Shown piece after piece: positions 27,201-36,013 of a stretch of 64,000 bases of DNA. Source of the stretch: Beta vulgaris subsp. vulgaris (Eukaryota > Streptophyta > Magnoliopsida > Caryophyllales > Amaranthaceae). The notes beneath the pieces are model-generated. The model made no database searches. It was not told the DNA's origin and saw nothing but the letters and a program-made list of their open reading frames with translations. Within the stretch, counting starts at the first letter, position 1. Every line of letters begins with the position of its first letter. The stretch covers positions 25,611,029-25,675,028 of the forward strand of contig NC_079210.1 in NCBI RefSeq assembly GCF_026745355.1, in the 5' to 3' direction. The translations under genes were made by a program, and so were the position numbers.

Positions 27201-28312
27201 GGCAGCATCCCCACCGCGACGGCGACCAGCACGGCAGCACCCATCAGGCAGTTCGCACTTCGCAAGGTAAACCGTAAACCCGAACCCAGATTTTCTGATT
27301 TTCAATTTTAATTATGAATTTTACTATTTCAGATTTTAGTCTTTTACACATTAGATGATTAAAATTTAAAATATGTAATTGTAGTTATGTAATTTTGTTA
27401 ATCATTTAAATGTTCATTGTTGTCTTATTGAATAATGATAACTTGAATAGTTGTCAGTTGAATGAATAAATGTCGATTGTAGAACTAGAATGACAGAATG
27501 TTGAATGAATTTTCAATGAATGAATGTGGATTGTGTATTTGTGGATTATGGATTGTGGATTATGGATTGTGGATGATAGAATGATTAATGTGATTGAACT
27601 TTGTAGTGTCTAGACTCGTGGAGTTGAAATTTCTTTCTTGTGTTATTGTAGTGTCTAGACTCGTAGGATGCTTTTGTAATTTTTTTTATTGATGTAATGT
27701 AATGAATTAACATTCTATTTAGCTATTGTAGTTTGATATTTCAATTAATGTATTGAACTTTGATCGAATGAATGGATTTTTTTTTTACCGACTCCGAACC
27801 CATAGGGTTGGAATCCTGGATACGCCACTGCTGACTGACTCTAAGTTTGATATGAGATTACTTATATAAATGGTTTAAGTGATTATAATGACAAGTTTGG
27901 ATGATTCATCATTCATGATTAAGCCATTAGCCAGTAGCCACCGATACAGGAAGATAAATTATGTAATATGTATGTATATGTTCTCTATCATCCACCTAAA
28001 CATGGAATTTGCGAAAAAGTAAAGGGGGAAAAATTACTTGCGAGCGGGAAGAATACCGACGGTGGAGCTATAACAGTTAAACTGACGGGAACGGAGAGCG
28101 TCGACGATAGCGTCCTCGGCTGCAGGAGAAGTGTAGAAGCAAGGAAAACTGGACGGATCGCCGTGGCCGAGCCGAAGAACTTGGCGTTGATCATCAGGGT
28201 TGAGATTCTCCATTAACATATTCAGAACACCTCTTACAGTAAAGCCAGATGCTGTAGTTAGAGTTTGGTTCCCTTTGAACCTCCATTCTTTGGTTTCTCC
28301 TCCGTTCTCCAT
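231..28312 (-). CDS. TAT: Tyrosine aminotransferase-like protein, copy 1 (exons 1-6 of 7; 3' end outside window)
   Basis: PLP-dependent class I/II aminotransferase of the plant TAT/NAAT family; the family moves the amino group of tyrosine or related amino acids to 2-oxo acids. Exons on the minus strand: 28312-28038, 20485-20146, 19845-19627, 9697-9638, 560-405, 324-231. Each has GT and AG borders and a continuous frame, giving 381 codons plus one base. Exon 1 carries GHGDPSSFP, exon 2 NPGNPCGNV, exon 3 [11 protein letters not shown] and the PLP lysine in [15 protein letters not shown], exon 4 ends DPATFIQ, exon 5 ends KPEGSMFVM, exon 6 ends NMAILP. Exon lengths 2-6 equal those of TAT2. Introns are about 7.6, 0.3, 9.9, 9.1 and 0.08 kb; introns 1, 3 and 4 hold retrotransposons. 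No stop or frameshift is seen. Substrate is not determinable, and whether such long introns splice well is unknown. Confidence 0.88.
566..3550. other. Left part of TAT1 intron 4, no host exon
   Basis: AT-rich intron. It holds a fold-back repeat (1068-1632), a promoter-like stretch (about 1925-2280: TATATAAA at 1928-1935, then a CT-rich leader and a 5'-UTR/first-exon-like GC-richer tract), and weak Ty3/gypsy pol resemblance near 3480-3530, just before the copia insertion. None of the short ORFs here looks like a real gene. Confidence 0.5.
1068..1632. repeat. Fold-back (long inverted repeat) element, MITE-like
   Basis: The left arm starts GTGGTAATGCAAATTAC and the reverse complement of the right arm starts GTGGTAATGAAAATTGC. 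Both arms continue with similar runs of G/T followed by long A tracts over roughly 100 bp. The arms are imperfect and I could not fix a target site duplication, so the class is not assigned. Confidence 0.45.
3688..3803. promoter_or_regulatory. CpG-rich palindrome array in copia LTR U3
   Basis: Five or six copies of GTCGCGAGTCGCGAC or close variants, including reversed and CGCGGG variants, spaced about 20-25 bp apart. The array stands out sharply from the AT-rich surroundings. It is repeated in the 3' LTR at about 8958-9071. It lies some 180 bp upstream of the TATA box, the place of an enhancer or of a methylation target; the function is inferred. Confidence 0.7.
3983..3989 (+). promoter_or_regulatory. 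TATA box of copia 5' LTR
   Basis: TATATAA in CCTATATAAACC, identical in the 3' LTR (9247-9253). It would set the U3/R border near position 4015. Confidence 0.7.
4223..4318 (+). other. Primer-binding region complementary to U5 (16-bp perfect inverted repeat)
   Basis: CTATTAGTTTAATTTC at 4303-4318, two bases after the LTR end, is the exact reverse complement of GAAATTAAACTAATAG at 4223-4238 in U5. The usual plant tRNA-iMet site (TGGTATCAGAGC) is absent from the 31 bases between LTR and gag ATG. The 3' end of the U5 arm would point toward the LTR border, as a primer should. Self-priming is an inference; a structural RNA hairpin is the alternative. Confidence 0.7.
4332..8312 (+). pseudogene. Copia gag-pol polyprotein, broken by three frameshifts
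   Basis: Starts at ATG 4332, 31 bases after the LTR. In order: UBN2-type gag; a short zinc knuckle [13 protein letters not shown] (C-x2-C-x3-H-x4-C); protease [13 protein letters not shown] near 5280; integrase HHCC region (LWHNRLCH ... CHTC) and core including TDRGGEY and [13 protein letters not shown]; reverse transcriptase with [20 protein letters not shown] and [10 protein letters not shown]; RNase H with GYSDASW and TMASEF; final ADTFTKPLS. The frame changes near 5903, 6649 and 7185, each explained by loss of one base in a short homopolymer. All catalytic motifs are otherwise present, so the breaks are either very recent or assembly errors. Confidence 0.94.
8806..8820 (+). other. Polypurine tract of copia element
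   Basis: AAATGGGAGGAGGAT directly precedes the 3' LTR, the normal site for plus-strand DNA priming. Confidence 0.8.
8821..9567 (+). repeat. 3' LTR of copia element
   Basis: 747 bp copy of the 5' LTR. It differs by small indels only (for example inside the CpG array near 9016 and 9053, near 9198 and near 9380) with no substitution seen. TATATAA at 9247-9253. Confidence 0.95.
9704..10800. other. TAT1 intron 3, right after exon 4: no feature recognised
   Basis: About 1.1 kb of AT-rich DNA between TAT1 exon 4 and the gypsy-derived complex. I see no protein similarity, repeat or element end. Confidence 0.5.
10801..11110 (+). repeat. LTR-like repeat, left copy
   Basis: Matches 18944-19260 along its length with many substitutions; shared blocks include CTTAATAAAATACCTTT and TAATTTTCGTAT. 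In the right copy the start overlaps the end of a chromovirus pol reading frame, as is known for CRM/Reina-type chromoviruses. The pair is therefore probably a degenerate 5' and 3' LTR of one old element. Ends are not exact. Confidence 0.55.
11130..11580 (+). pseudogene. Ty3/gypsy polyprotein remnant: protease piece joined to integrase C-terminus
   Basis: A piece resembling a retropepsin start ([18 protein letters not shown] near 11129) is followed directly by an integrase C-terminal region ([17 protein letters not shown], then [16 protein letters not shown]). The reverse transcriptase, RNase H and integrase core that should lie between are missing, so an internal deletion of several kilobases is inferred. 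The tail (SFGDETL) and a purine tract lead to the LTR at 11671. It resembles the Tekay/Del branch rather than the CRM/Reina-like pol at 16.9-19 kb. Confidence 0.75.
11671..13999 (+). repeat. Gypsy LTR (Tekay/Del-like), 2.3 kb
   Basis: Starts TGTAATATCCC after the purine tract AAGGGAGAGTAGA and ends GGGGTGTTACA, near-inverted ends typical of Tekay/Del LTRs. It is the 3' LTR of the remnant at 11130-11580. No second copy is seen in the window. Its length includes AT-rich sequence that may contain small insertions. Confidence 0.7.
14018..14029 (+). other. Gypsy primer-binding site (tRNA-iMet type)
   Basis: TGGTATCAGAGT, one base from the common TGGTATCAGAGC, 18 bp after the LTR end at 13999. It begins the internal region read as gag from about 14068. 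Confidence 0.7.
14068..15580 (+). pseudogene. Ty3/gypsy chromovirus gag and protease, decayed
   Basis: The gag reading begins [14 protein letters not shown] near 14068 and holds a retrotransposon gag segment near 14560-14690 ([22 protein letters not shown]). The protease region near 15270 reads [16 protein letters not shown], a DNGS variant of the catalytic D-S/G-G motif, then a segment ending [14 protein letters not shown] near 15490-15530. Frameshifts and in-frame stops are frequent, so it cannot be expressed as one protein. The style is that of CRM/Reina chromoviruses. Confidence 0.78.
15930..16905 (+). mobile_element. CACTA-like fragment inserted between gypsy protease and RT
   Basis: Near 15933 CACTAGTATAATAC begins a stretch with many inverted and direct copies of TTGTTGCGGTT / AACCGCAACAATAT up to about 16190, the look of CACTA subterminal repeats. 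A GC- and CT-rich, leader-like part follows (16250-16700). No matching right end is seen; after 16905 the gypsy RT resumes. No transposase ORF is recognised. Confidence 0.5.
16910..18990 (+). pseudogene. Ty3/gypsy chromovirus reverse transcriptase and integrase, decayed
   Basis: RT begins near 16920 and is clear at 17002-17229 ([20 protein letters not shown], then [10 protein letters not shown]), with the catalytic YFDDILIYS near 17306 and CTFCTNKF further on. RNase H is largely deleted near 17620-17640. An integrase zinc-binding region follows ([10 protein letters not shown] ... RCHACQ), then a core remnant ([10 protein letters not shown]) and a C-terminal piece ([15 protein letters not shown] sense with shifts) running into the repeat at 18944. 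Many stops and frameshifts. The pattern fits the CRM/Reina chromoviruses. Confidence 0.85.
18944..19260 (+). repeat. LTR-like repeat, right copy
   Basis: Partner of 10801-11110. It starts TGTTAGCC while still inside the pol frame and continues through 3'-end-like AT-rich sequence. The sequence to about 19400 may be more of the same LTR, but the left copy is interrupted there, so it cannot be compared. Confidence 0.55.
21140..22395 (+). mobile_element. 5'-truncated LINE (L1-type) tail
   Basis: Decayed C-terminal part of a LINE reverse transcriptase [22 protein letters not shown] near 21355, then the zf-RVT zinc-binding domain near 21770-21950 ([19 protein letters not shown], then [18 protein letters not shown]). 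Stops and shifts are present. The 3' end is AT-rich with AATAATAATAAC after 22390 rather than a clean poly(A), and no target duplication was found. It lies in TAT1 intron 1, antisense to the gene. Confidence 0.8.
22690..24030 (-). mobile_element. Minus-strand gypsy-like LTR, PBS and gag start (partial)
   Basis: Read on the minus strand: an LTR from about 24030 to 23567 (ending AGCAGAAACA) with TATAAATA near 23825, then a PBS-like TGGCGTCGTCTGTGGGGAAG at 23563-23544, then a gag-like start [13 protein letters not shown] from about 23486. This PBS type (TGGCGCCG...) is found in several plant gypsy groups. The remainder to about 22690 is non-coding or decayed, and no 3' LTR is seen. It lies in TAT1 intron 1 in the same orientation as the gene. 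Confidence 0.6.
24040..26743. other. TAT1 intron 1, AT-rich, no recognisable feature
   Basis: About 2.7 kb with poly(A)/poly(T) runs and repeated phrases such as ACCAATGTTGG (24842 and 24902). No protein similarity or complete element could be supported. Confidence 0.5.
26752..27832. mobile_element. hAT-like non-autonomous element, copy A (TSD GACTGACT)
   Basis: The left end GCAGGGGCGGATT pairs with the right end ...ATACGCCACTGCT as imperfect terminal inverted repeats. It is flanked by the 8-bp duplication GACTGACT (26744-26751 and 27833-27840), the hAT length. Subterminal GGGTTCA...TGAACCCA palindromes are present. Inside, 26906-26972 resembles a tRNA-like promoter (B box GGTTCGAATCC). A GC-rich part with a roughly 31-bp direct duplication lies at 27170-27240. 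No transposase. Confidence 0.75.
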
Positions 28313-28317
28313 TAATC

Positions 28318-29266
28318 TCTCTATTTTCGCACTCTGATAATAACACCAAAGCGTCAGGTAGTGAGGTTTGCTTCTATATAGATCTATGAGATGCGAAATA
28401 AAGCTCTGAGTTTAGCTATCTCGGTGAGGACCACGTAAATCGCAACTGTACTCTACACTGTGACTGTGCGAGGGTTATTTAATTTATAGGATGTTTTAAA
28501 TAAAATAATACAAATTTTCGCCAGTTTTCTTGCAATAATACAAACTTTTGCCTAAAATTTTCGTGATAAGTCAATACTGCTTGTAACTTGTTTTAGCATG
28601 TCACTATGACACGTGTCATTATCTTATTGGTTGGTTTTATAATTTTTTTATTTCAATTTGAAAAACAAATAAACTCCAACATTTTCCTTTTTTTTCTTTC
28701 TTCGGTTGGTCCCCTCCACTAGTTTTCTCTCTCCCCCACCAACCCCTCCTCTGGCCAGACACAACAGCCATATCGCCACCTCCTTCACTTCTTCAAACAA
28801 TTGAAATTCTCTCTCCTCTTTCAGTGATCACTTCCACTTTCCTCATTTTCAAGAAACACCTAGTTTCTCTCTCCTCTTCTCACTCTCTCTCTTCTTTCAC
28901 TTCTTCATCTTACTAGTGTTTCAGCAGCAACGACATAATTCGATTTATAGAATTGGATTCGTTTGAGATGTATTTGATTAAATGTATGTGTCGTCATGGT
29001 GAGGCAGGAGCATGTGATTAGCTATGGAGTGGATGAGATGGAGGAGTAAGGAGTTGCCTCTATGGTGGTTTGGTTTGGTTGCGATTGGTGATTTCCAATG
29101 GTGAGGGAGTGGAGGAGACCAGGGAGTGGTTTTTGGGGGGTGAGGAAGTGAATGTTGTGTTTTCCGAGGCTGGGGTGGCTGGGATTGGTGGTTTTCGGGG
29201 GTGGGATAAATGAATTTGGTGATTTTTCAGGGTGAGGAATGGATAGGGTGGTTTTCGGGGGTGAAT
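28318..29266. other. Upstream region of TAT copy 1
   Basis: Contains the TAT1 leader and TATA box (to about 28400), then about 850 bp without a gene. Of that, 28690-28920 is CT-rich and leader-like, and 29080-29260 has repeated GGTGGTTTTCGGGGGTGAGG-type phrases (minus strand P-rich repeats). Neither could be assigned to a gene. Confidence 0.45.
28375..28380 (-). promoter_or_regulatory. Probable TATA box of TAT copy 1
   Basis: On the minus strand TATATAG lies about 65 bp upstream of the exon 1 ATG at 28312, a normal plant distance for a short 5' leader. Seen by eye only; no transcript start is known. Confidence 0.5.
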
Positions 29267-29860
29267 GTAATCCCCCATATTTTTAAGATATTTAATTAAA
29301 TAGTTTTAATCATTTTTGAATTATTAAAACTATTTAATTTTAGTATTTGAAAGCAAAAGGGTATTTTGATCATTTTACCCAAAAGAGTATTTGAGTATTT
29401 TCATAAATAAGAATTTTAGTCTTTTCAAGAAAGTATTTTAGTAATATTAGTCGGAAGATTATTTGGCAATTTCATCATCAAATGTATTTTGGTAATTTGA
29501 TGAGTAAGGTTATTTTAGCCTTTTACCCAAAAGACTACCACTATAAAAAGAGAAACCCAAATTTCTCCATCATTTGGTAGCCACATTTCTTAAAAAGGAG
29601 TAAGATGGCTTTCCTCTCTCAAACCCTAGTTTTCTTCAAGAATGTTCTTCAATAATTCAAGCTTCTACTCTAGTTTCGTTTTTGAAAATTGTAGGAAGAT
29701 CTTGCAAATATCAAAGGGAAGCAAAAAGGTTAAATTTTTCTGATTTTTAGTTTCTTACTCTTTATATTTTTTCGAACTCTCTCCTCCTCGCATTTTCCGG
29801 CCACCACGGTGGTGGTTCGCCAGCCGACCTCGACGTGGGTGCGTGTGCCACTGCCGTGCC
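29267..29860 (+). repeat. Gypsy LTR fragment (5' part)
   Basis: Starts TGTAATCCCCCATATTT, like Tekay/Del LTR ends. It has a TATA box (CTATAAAAAG at 29541-29550) followed by a leader-like tract. It breaks off where CACTA-derived sequence begins near 29860. No internal domain or partner LTR is seen. Confidence 0.55.
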
Positions 29861-29879
29861 AAAATTTTCACATTACATA

Positions 29880-32800
29880 TATTATCACCATAATCAGATG
29901 GATCAGAATCTACCTCATTATCAGACATTTGCAAAATTGGAATCGGATCAATTCTCTATGCACACTCCTATCAGCAACTCCACTTCTCTTTACATTATTT
30001 GCAGAGCTGTGAACGGCTGACAACCACTCTGAAAACATTCTATGAGATTGCATAGTTTGCTGCACTGCTCGAATTTCTTCCTCTTCAGAAATTTCCTCCA
30101 ATTGAAAATCCATAGTAGGAACACTAAGGATTTCATCCATCGATCTTGTTTTCTTTGCATTTGAATCAGACACTGGACATTTTGGTTTTTGATTGCTAGA
30201 ATTAACTGTCTTCTGGACTTTAGAATTCCAAGCCATGGCAAAGGAAGTTCTAGATAGGGAAACACTCTAGCTTTTTTAGTCTTCTTATCCATCAAATGAA
30301 TCTTTATCACTTCTCCATCTATGTTTCTTCGGCAAATATCATCGATTTCACATATATCATTCCTTACCCTTATAAGTCGGCCATTATGAGCGTTTATCCT
30401 TAAGAAAACATGGGCATGCCAATTTTCCCTTAGTACTACATCCAGACAACATTCCATAAGCAGGAAAATTATTAATAGTCCATAACAAAGTTGCACATAA
30501 TTGAAAATGTTTCTTCGTTGCTACATCAAAAGTCTCCACACTAGTTTCCCATAGTACATTTAGTTCTTCAATGAGAGGCTGCAAATATATTTCAACAGTA
30601 TCACCACGGCCTTTACGGCCAAGAATAAGCATAGATAGGATCATATTAGATTGCTTCATACATAATTTTGGAGGCAAGTTATACAGAATAAGTATCACTG
30701 ACCAAATACTATGTCGAGTTTTGGAGTTCGAAAAAGGTTGAAAACCATCAGCTATTCCAAGTCTAACATTACGAGGATCAGATGCAAAATCACCATGATT
30801 TTTTTCAAATGACTACCAAGCAGATGTCTCATAGTACAGGTCTAATTTTATTATCATGATCCCAAATCATCAAAGAAGTAGTTTTTGAGCACATATATAA
30901 TCTCTGGAGCCTTGGTTTTAACGGGAAGTCTCACAACGTTTTTTGAGGTATTCTTTCGCCATCTCTATTGCACTTATCCTCCCCATTCCGTTTATTACTC
31001 TTCCATCCAGTTGTACCACAGACTTTGCATGCAACTAGTTCCTCATTCTCCCTCCAAAACAACATGCAATCATTGATGCATGCATCAATTTTCTGATATG
31101 ATAGCCCAAGGTCTTTCGAGATTTATTTTGAATCATAATAAGAATCAGTAATTTGAATCCTTCGGGTAAAAGCTCCTTTTTTTAAGAATTCAATGAGCAT
31201 GGTAAATGATTCTTTACTCCATCGATCAAGAGTCTTGATATGAAGAAGTTTTATGAGTGCACACATTCTTGAAGTCTTACAACCTTCATAAACATGATCC
31301 TGTGAATCCTTGAGGAGACTATAAAATCTTTTTGTGTCATCATTGGGCTTGTCAACATGACTAGCATCATGGAGGGACTAATGTCATTGTACTTTGGATA
31401 TAAGTCCCTTAGCATATCAGACATGTCATCTTGACTTTCATTATCGACCAAATTGTCATCACCATCATCGGACACATATTGAGGCTCATCCAACCTTTCC
31501 CCATGATGATACCAAAAGGTGTACCTTTTAACTATTCCATAAACCAAGAGATGATCTCGCACTTTGTCACGCTTTCCAGACTCTATACTAAGGTATTTAG
31601 AACAAGGGCGGCGAATTTCAGTGGTACCCAACATTTGAAAAGTGCAATCTAATAAATTATTAACTCCGACTTTATATGTTTCATCATTAATATAATCTTC
31701 GATGGCCATCCAATCTTTACTAGGAGTCATTTTTCTACAAGGAAAACCATATTTATATTTATATTTATAAAATTGACTATAATATAGCTAAAAAGATGCA
31801 AAAAAAACCAATACACAATAATCAATATTACTTCTTAGAGTAAATAATCAATATTACTTCTCACTTTCTTAAACTAATGAGAAGCATACAGTTTGCTTAT
31901 CTTAGTTTTTGATAAGCACCTAATCAGACATTGATAATAATGGAACATAAGCTCAAACTAAGACATAAAATACACACAATGTGGATTTGAGCGTCTCTAC
32001 TATCAAATCTGCGATCTGTCTCGTCATCAGTCATCAATTTGTTTTCTTCTTCTATTTTATATATATTTGAGATCAATTTTGTTTTCATATACAGATGAAT
32101 TGTGCTGGAATAATGCATATATTATCGACATCATCATTGGCCCTTCCAGGTACACTTACACGCTTTACTAGTTTAAATGTCCTTAAGAAAGATGTTGCTT
32201 TGCCCTAGAGGTAATACCTGGTCAACTTTGGGATATTGACTGATTATGTTGCTCAAACGTTGCATTTAAGTTTCGAGTATTGGTGGTTTGGTGCTTATAT
32301 GAGTGGCTGAGATTCAAAATTTCAGACATGGGGACCTGCTATAATTCAACTCGGGTGCGACAGCATAGCATATAATAAACTTATTCCTGGTTCTAATAGA
32401 TATACACACACATATATTTACTTGTTTTTCTGATTCTGGTTGAATTATAAATCTCAATCTCGCTATTGATTTATTAATTAGGGTGGATTGTAATGGAAAG
32501 CAAGTCAAGAAATGAGTTGCATTCTGGGAAACTAATGGATAAATGGTTTTATTTGTAAAATTGATGATATGAAATTAGCAACTTGACCTTACAACCTCAG
32601 ACTTCTAAGTAGCAATATACTCCTCAAGAAAAAGGAAAATAGCATAATGTTCTGAATAATCTCCCTGCTACAGAGGTTCAGAATAGGAAAAGAAAAAAAA
32701 AATTCGCGACAAAAACTTTCGGCTTTATATTTTAAAATCAAAACAGAGAAGTAATTTTTCTTGCTTAACGGACTAGATTAACAAACAAGTATAACACAAT

Positions 32801-33603
32801 TATGCAACAAACAATGGTAATTCATAAAGCAATAATAGGCCGATTCAAGGAGCAACAATCAACTAAAACCATGAGTAAAGTATTTTACCAAAAAAAAACA
32901 CGAGTAAGTAGAACTAAAATTCAGAAACATACTTCGACAATTTGCCAATCAAAATTATACGACTTGCTTCAATCCGCAAATCGCAAAATCCTCAAAGTGC
33001 TTCAAACGACTGAGAGTAATTGAATTGGGAGAAGGAAAATTGAAATTGGAGGATCAATTTTGGATGAAGCATTAGAAAATGAGTAAAGGAGAACCAGAAA
33101 ATCACAATTCACAAACATACCTTGACAATCGGCAACACAAATCAGCGACATTCAGGAATACAGATTGCTTGGAATAAAGTGTGAATTGCTTCAATACTAG
33201 AATTGCAAGTTTAAGGGTTTAGGAATTAGGAATTTGATAGAAGGAAACTGATCGAGAAGAATTTGGAAGTTTAATTAGGAATTAGAGAAATTTGGATCAC
33301 ATACCGCTTCATTTTGACAAAGAGGGTTTTATGCGCTTAATTTTGACAAAGAGGGTTTTGAGCGCTTAATTTTGACATTTCATATACCGCTTAATTGCTT
33401 TTGTTTCTCTCCCGATGACACATTCTCTTTTATCATTTATGTTTTTTTTTTTTCGGAGCTTTTAGAGACATACAATAATAATATGCTGGGTAATATTCTA
33501 CAACGACTAACTCAAAAATTTCTTGTTACAAGTGATATCTAACGTCAAAAAATCAATATTGTCGTTATTGCTTAGTCGTTAAAAACCCTTTTTTCTAGTA
33601 GTG
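29880..33603 (-). mobile_element. CACTA (En/Spm) transposon, minus strand, 3' end lost
   Basis: Read on the minus strand the element begins at 33603 with CACTACTAGAAAAAAGGG, a textbook CACTA terminus, followed by subterminal repeats (for example three copies of CTTAATTTTGACA at 33310-33385 on the + strand). A decayed TNP2-type transposase gene is inside. The opposite CACTA end was not found, so it is truncated at the LTR fragment. Confidence 0.75.
29990..31730 (-). pseudogene. CACTA TNP2-type transposase, decayed
   Basis: The N-terminal transposase-associated region at 31730-31490 (DWMAIEDYINDETYKVG ... FWYHHGERLDEPQ) keeps only one cysteine of the usual CPC..C pattern. The TNP2 (Transposase_21) core near 30800-30430 contains ASDPRNVRLGIA, LILYNLPPKLCMKQ and LLWTINNFPAYGMLSG. 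Middle parts have stops and the C-terminal part after TKGKLACP is lost or replaced by unrecognised coding-like sequence (30236-29913). It cannot encode a working transposase. Confidence 0.82.
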
Positions 33604-33609
33604 CATGCA

Positions 33610-34407
33610 ACTATAGCTTTCGTTCAACATTTCATGTACTAATCTCAACAATTTAGTTTATACACACACATTTTTTTTATGATCCAACATCTTTTCATAA
33701 AATAAAAAGGTAAAATAGAAAAAGGAGTGTCCTTAAGTACCTTAATTCTCCCTAGTTTTCACTTGAATACTTCTCTGGCTTCTTTAATCTTCAAATGACT
33801 TTGATACTCTAGTACCTACATCGATTCATTAATGCATGTAATTATTTTCACAACCTGACCTTGAATCTCAACTTGAAAAACATACCATTTTACTTATTTT
33901 GCCTCCCTTACCTTACTATGGAGATTGTTTCTTCTAGATCTTCTTATGTCTTCCTAAAAACACTTGAAGCCTTTTTTTTTTTACGAAAAATTACATGCAA
34001 AGAGCTAGGTTACATTTTCTCAAAGTGGATTGAGAGAATGAGCATGGAAGAAGAAGAAAAGGAAAAAAAAAAAGGAGGGAGACCTCCTAGTCAGGCGTGT
34101 AGCAAGGGGAAGGAAGATGCAGAGTAGGCGACCCTCAAACAGTAGAATTTAAGTGTTTCGAAAATTGTGTTGTTTACCTAGGGTTGTTTACTACTTAATT
34201 CAATCTCCACTTTTGACTTTTCCTAGTAATTTAACTAAGATAATCCTCCCACTTTAAGTTTTTGTCCCAGCAGTTCCTACCCCAAATTCACTCTTTATTT
34301 GGGCTCCAAAACCATTCTCATCCCAAATAAATGATGGGTATTCCTAGTCCACATGTAAAAGTTAAAAATATATATTTTTAGATTTTTCTTCCCTTCATCC
34401 TTGGGCC
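33610..34407. other. Intergenic AT-rich sequence
   Basis: About 800 bp between two transposons. It contains a short purine-rich tract (34030-34110) and nothing that resembles a gene. Confidence 0.45.
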
Positions 34408-34415
34408 TTATAGCA

Positions 34416-35001
34416 TAGTGGCAGATCCAGCATGTGTTCAGTGGGTTCAATTGAACCCACGTGGATCCGCAAAAGAAGCTAAAATTTACGGGAAAAAGGT
34501 AAACAGGTATATAACCCAAAGCGCCCTATTAATTTAAATGATATGTAGTTGGCTCAGTGGTGCCCGGATGAAACCTAAAGCTTTAGTGTGTTTTAGGTTG
34601 CGGGATCGAACCACGGCTATAACATGTATTTTTTTAGTCTTTTCCCCCTTCGGAACTTTTGTTTTCATTCTTAGTTTAATTTTTCCTTTTTCTTTTGATC
34701 CTCCATTTTCCTTTTCTTCTTCACAAATACTCCCTCCCAAGTCCTACCAGGTACTAATTTATTAATTGGGAAATAATCTGATTTAATTCCCCATTTCTTC
34801 CAATTTATTTGCTTAAATAATCAATTATTAATATCATTCATAATTTATTAGCCAAATCACTACAAGTGTTTTTAACGCCTTTAAATATAAGTATTAATTA
34901 GTAAATTTTTGTCGTACGCTTCGCGTGCCAATAAGACTAGTTTTTGTTCTATGTTTAAATAAGTTCGAACCCACGTGGTTCAATTCCTGGATCCGCCACT
35001 G
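34416..35001. mobile_element. hAT-like non-autonomous element, copy B (TSD TTATAGCA)
   Basis: Ends TAGTGGCAGATCCAG and GGATCCGCCACTG form terminal inverted repeats. Perfect 8-bp target duplications TTATAGCA lie at 34408-34415 and 35002-35009. Subterminal GGGTTCAATTGAACCC is as in copy A. Inside, GGCTCAGTGG (34551-34560) and GGGATCGAACCA (34602-34613) look like tRNA A and B boxes. 586 bp, no coding capacity. Confidence 0.82.
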
Positions 35002-35285
35002 TTATAGCAGTTTTAGTCCAAGGCTTCAAATTTGCAATGGAACTTGTTATTCATCAATGTTATCTTCAAATTTTCCTTCCAATATTTGTTTATTCCTCCT
35101 ATTTTCTCCAAATTTGATTTAAGCAAATTAGCTCTTTCATAACTTAGGTAGCCCTTCACTCTTCTTTAGGCCTACTATGGTTATATGAAGGATCTTTTCT
35201 ATGATGACTATGATACTAAGTGAACCATCACACAGTTTAAGTTTATATAAAAGTTGGTTTCTCTTTCAAAAACAATTTGTACAAC

Positions 35286-36013
35286 TAGGGGAATGTTTAG
35301 CAAAACTAGCGATTTTAGTAGTTGTAAGCGGTTAGTAGCTGTAGCTGTAGCTGTAGCTGTTGGGGTAGCTGTTAGCTGTCTACTAGTAGCTGTCAGCGAT
35401 TAAACTAATTGTTTAATTAGAAGTGTTTGACAAATGTAGCTGTTGAAATGGTAAAAGATAATAAATGACATTTTATTTTAATATAAAATGAACTACAACA
35501 ATTTCATATGTTCGTTCAATAGTTAAATTCAAGATTTATTTTTTCAAAGAAGTTACACAAAAAGGAGTATACGACTTTTTAGCTGCTCAAAGAAATCTAT
35601 AAATCTAAGAAATTAGTGAACCTTCGAAAAATTTATATTACCAATTTTAACTAAAATACTTGTAAAATATCTTATCTTTAAAATAAATATATTTAAATTA
35701 CATCTCTGCTATTGTAAAATATACATTGAATTTCCATAAAATAAAACAATAAATAAACAGTAAAAGGAAATAAAAAATATTGGTTATAATTCTACCTTAT
35801 CCTATTATATAGTATTTATATGCTACACCGCTACCTCTAAATCTCAAACGTTAGTTGTAGTAACGTTCCACAACCGCTACTCATAATCTACCTCAACTGT
35901 TAGCCGCTACTTCAACCACTACCTTACAAAACACTCATAATTTTCTTAAGTAGCGTTTTAATCTTGTTCAACCGCTAACCACTACTTTAAACGCTAGTGC
36001 CAAACAAGGCTTA
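35286..36013. mobile_element. hAT-type MITE upstream of TAT2
   Basis: The left end TAGGGGAATGTTTAGCAAAA and the reverse complement of the right end TAAGCCTTGTTTGGCACTAG are alike, and the likeness runs on for nearly 50 bp (to AGCGGTT in both arms). An AGCTGT microsatellite lies at 35336-35365. No clear 8-bp duplication remains. It ends about 275 bp before the TAT2 TATA box. Confidence 0.6.

Noticed and set aside
26971..27305. Minus-strand ORFs rich in G, R and C
   Set aside because: They arise from the GC-rich duplicated stretch inside hAT-like copy A; three overlapping frames and no domain.
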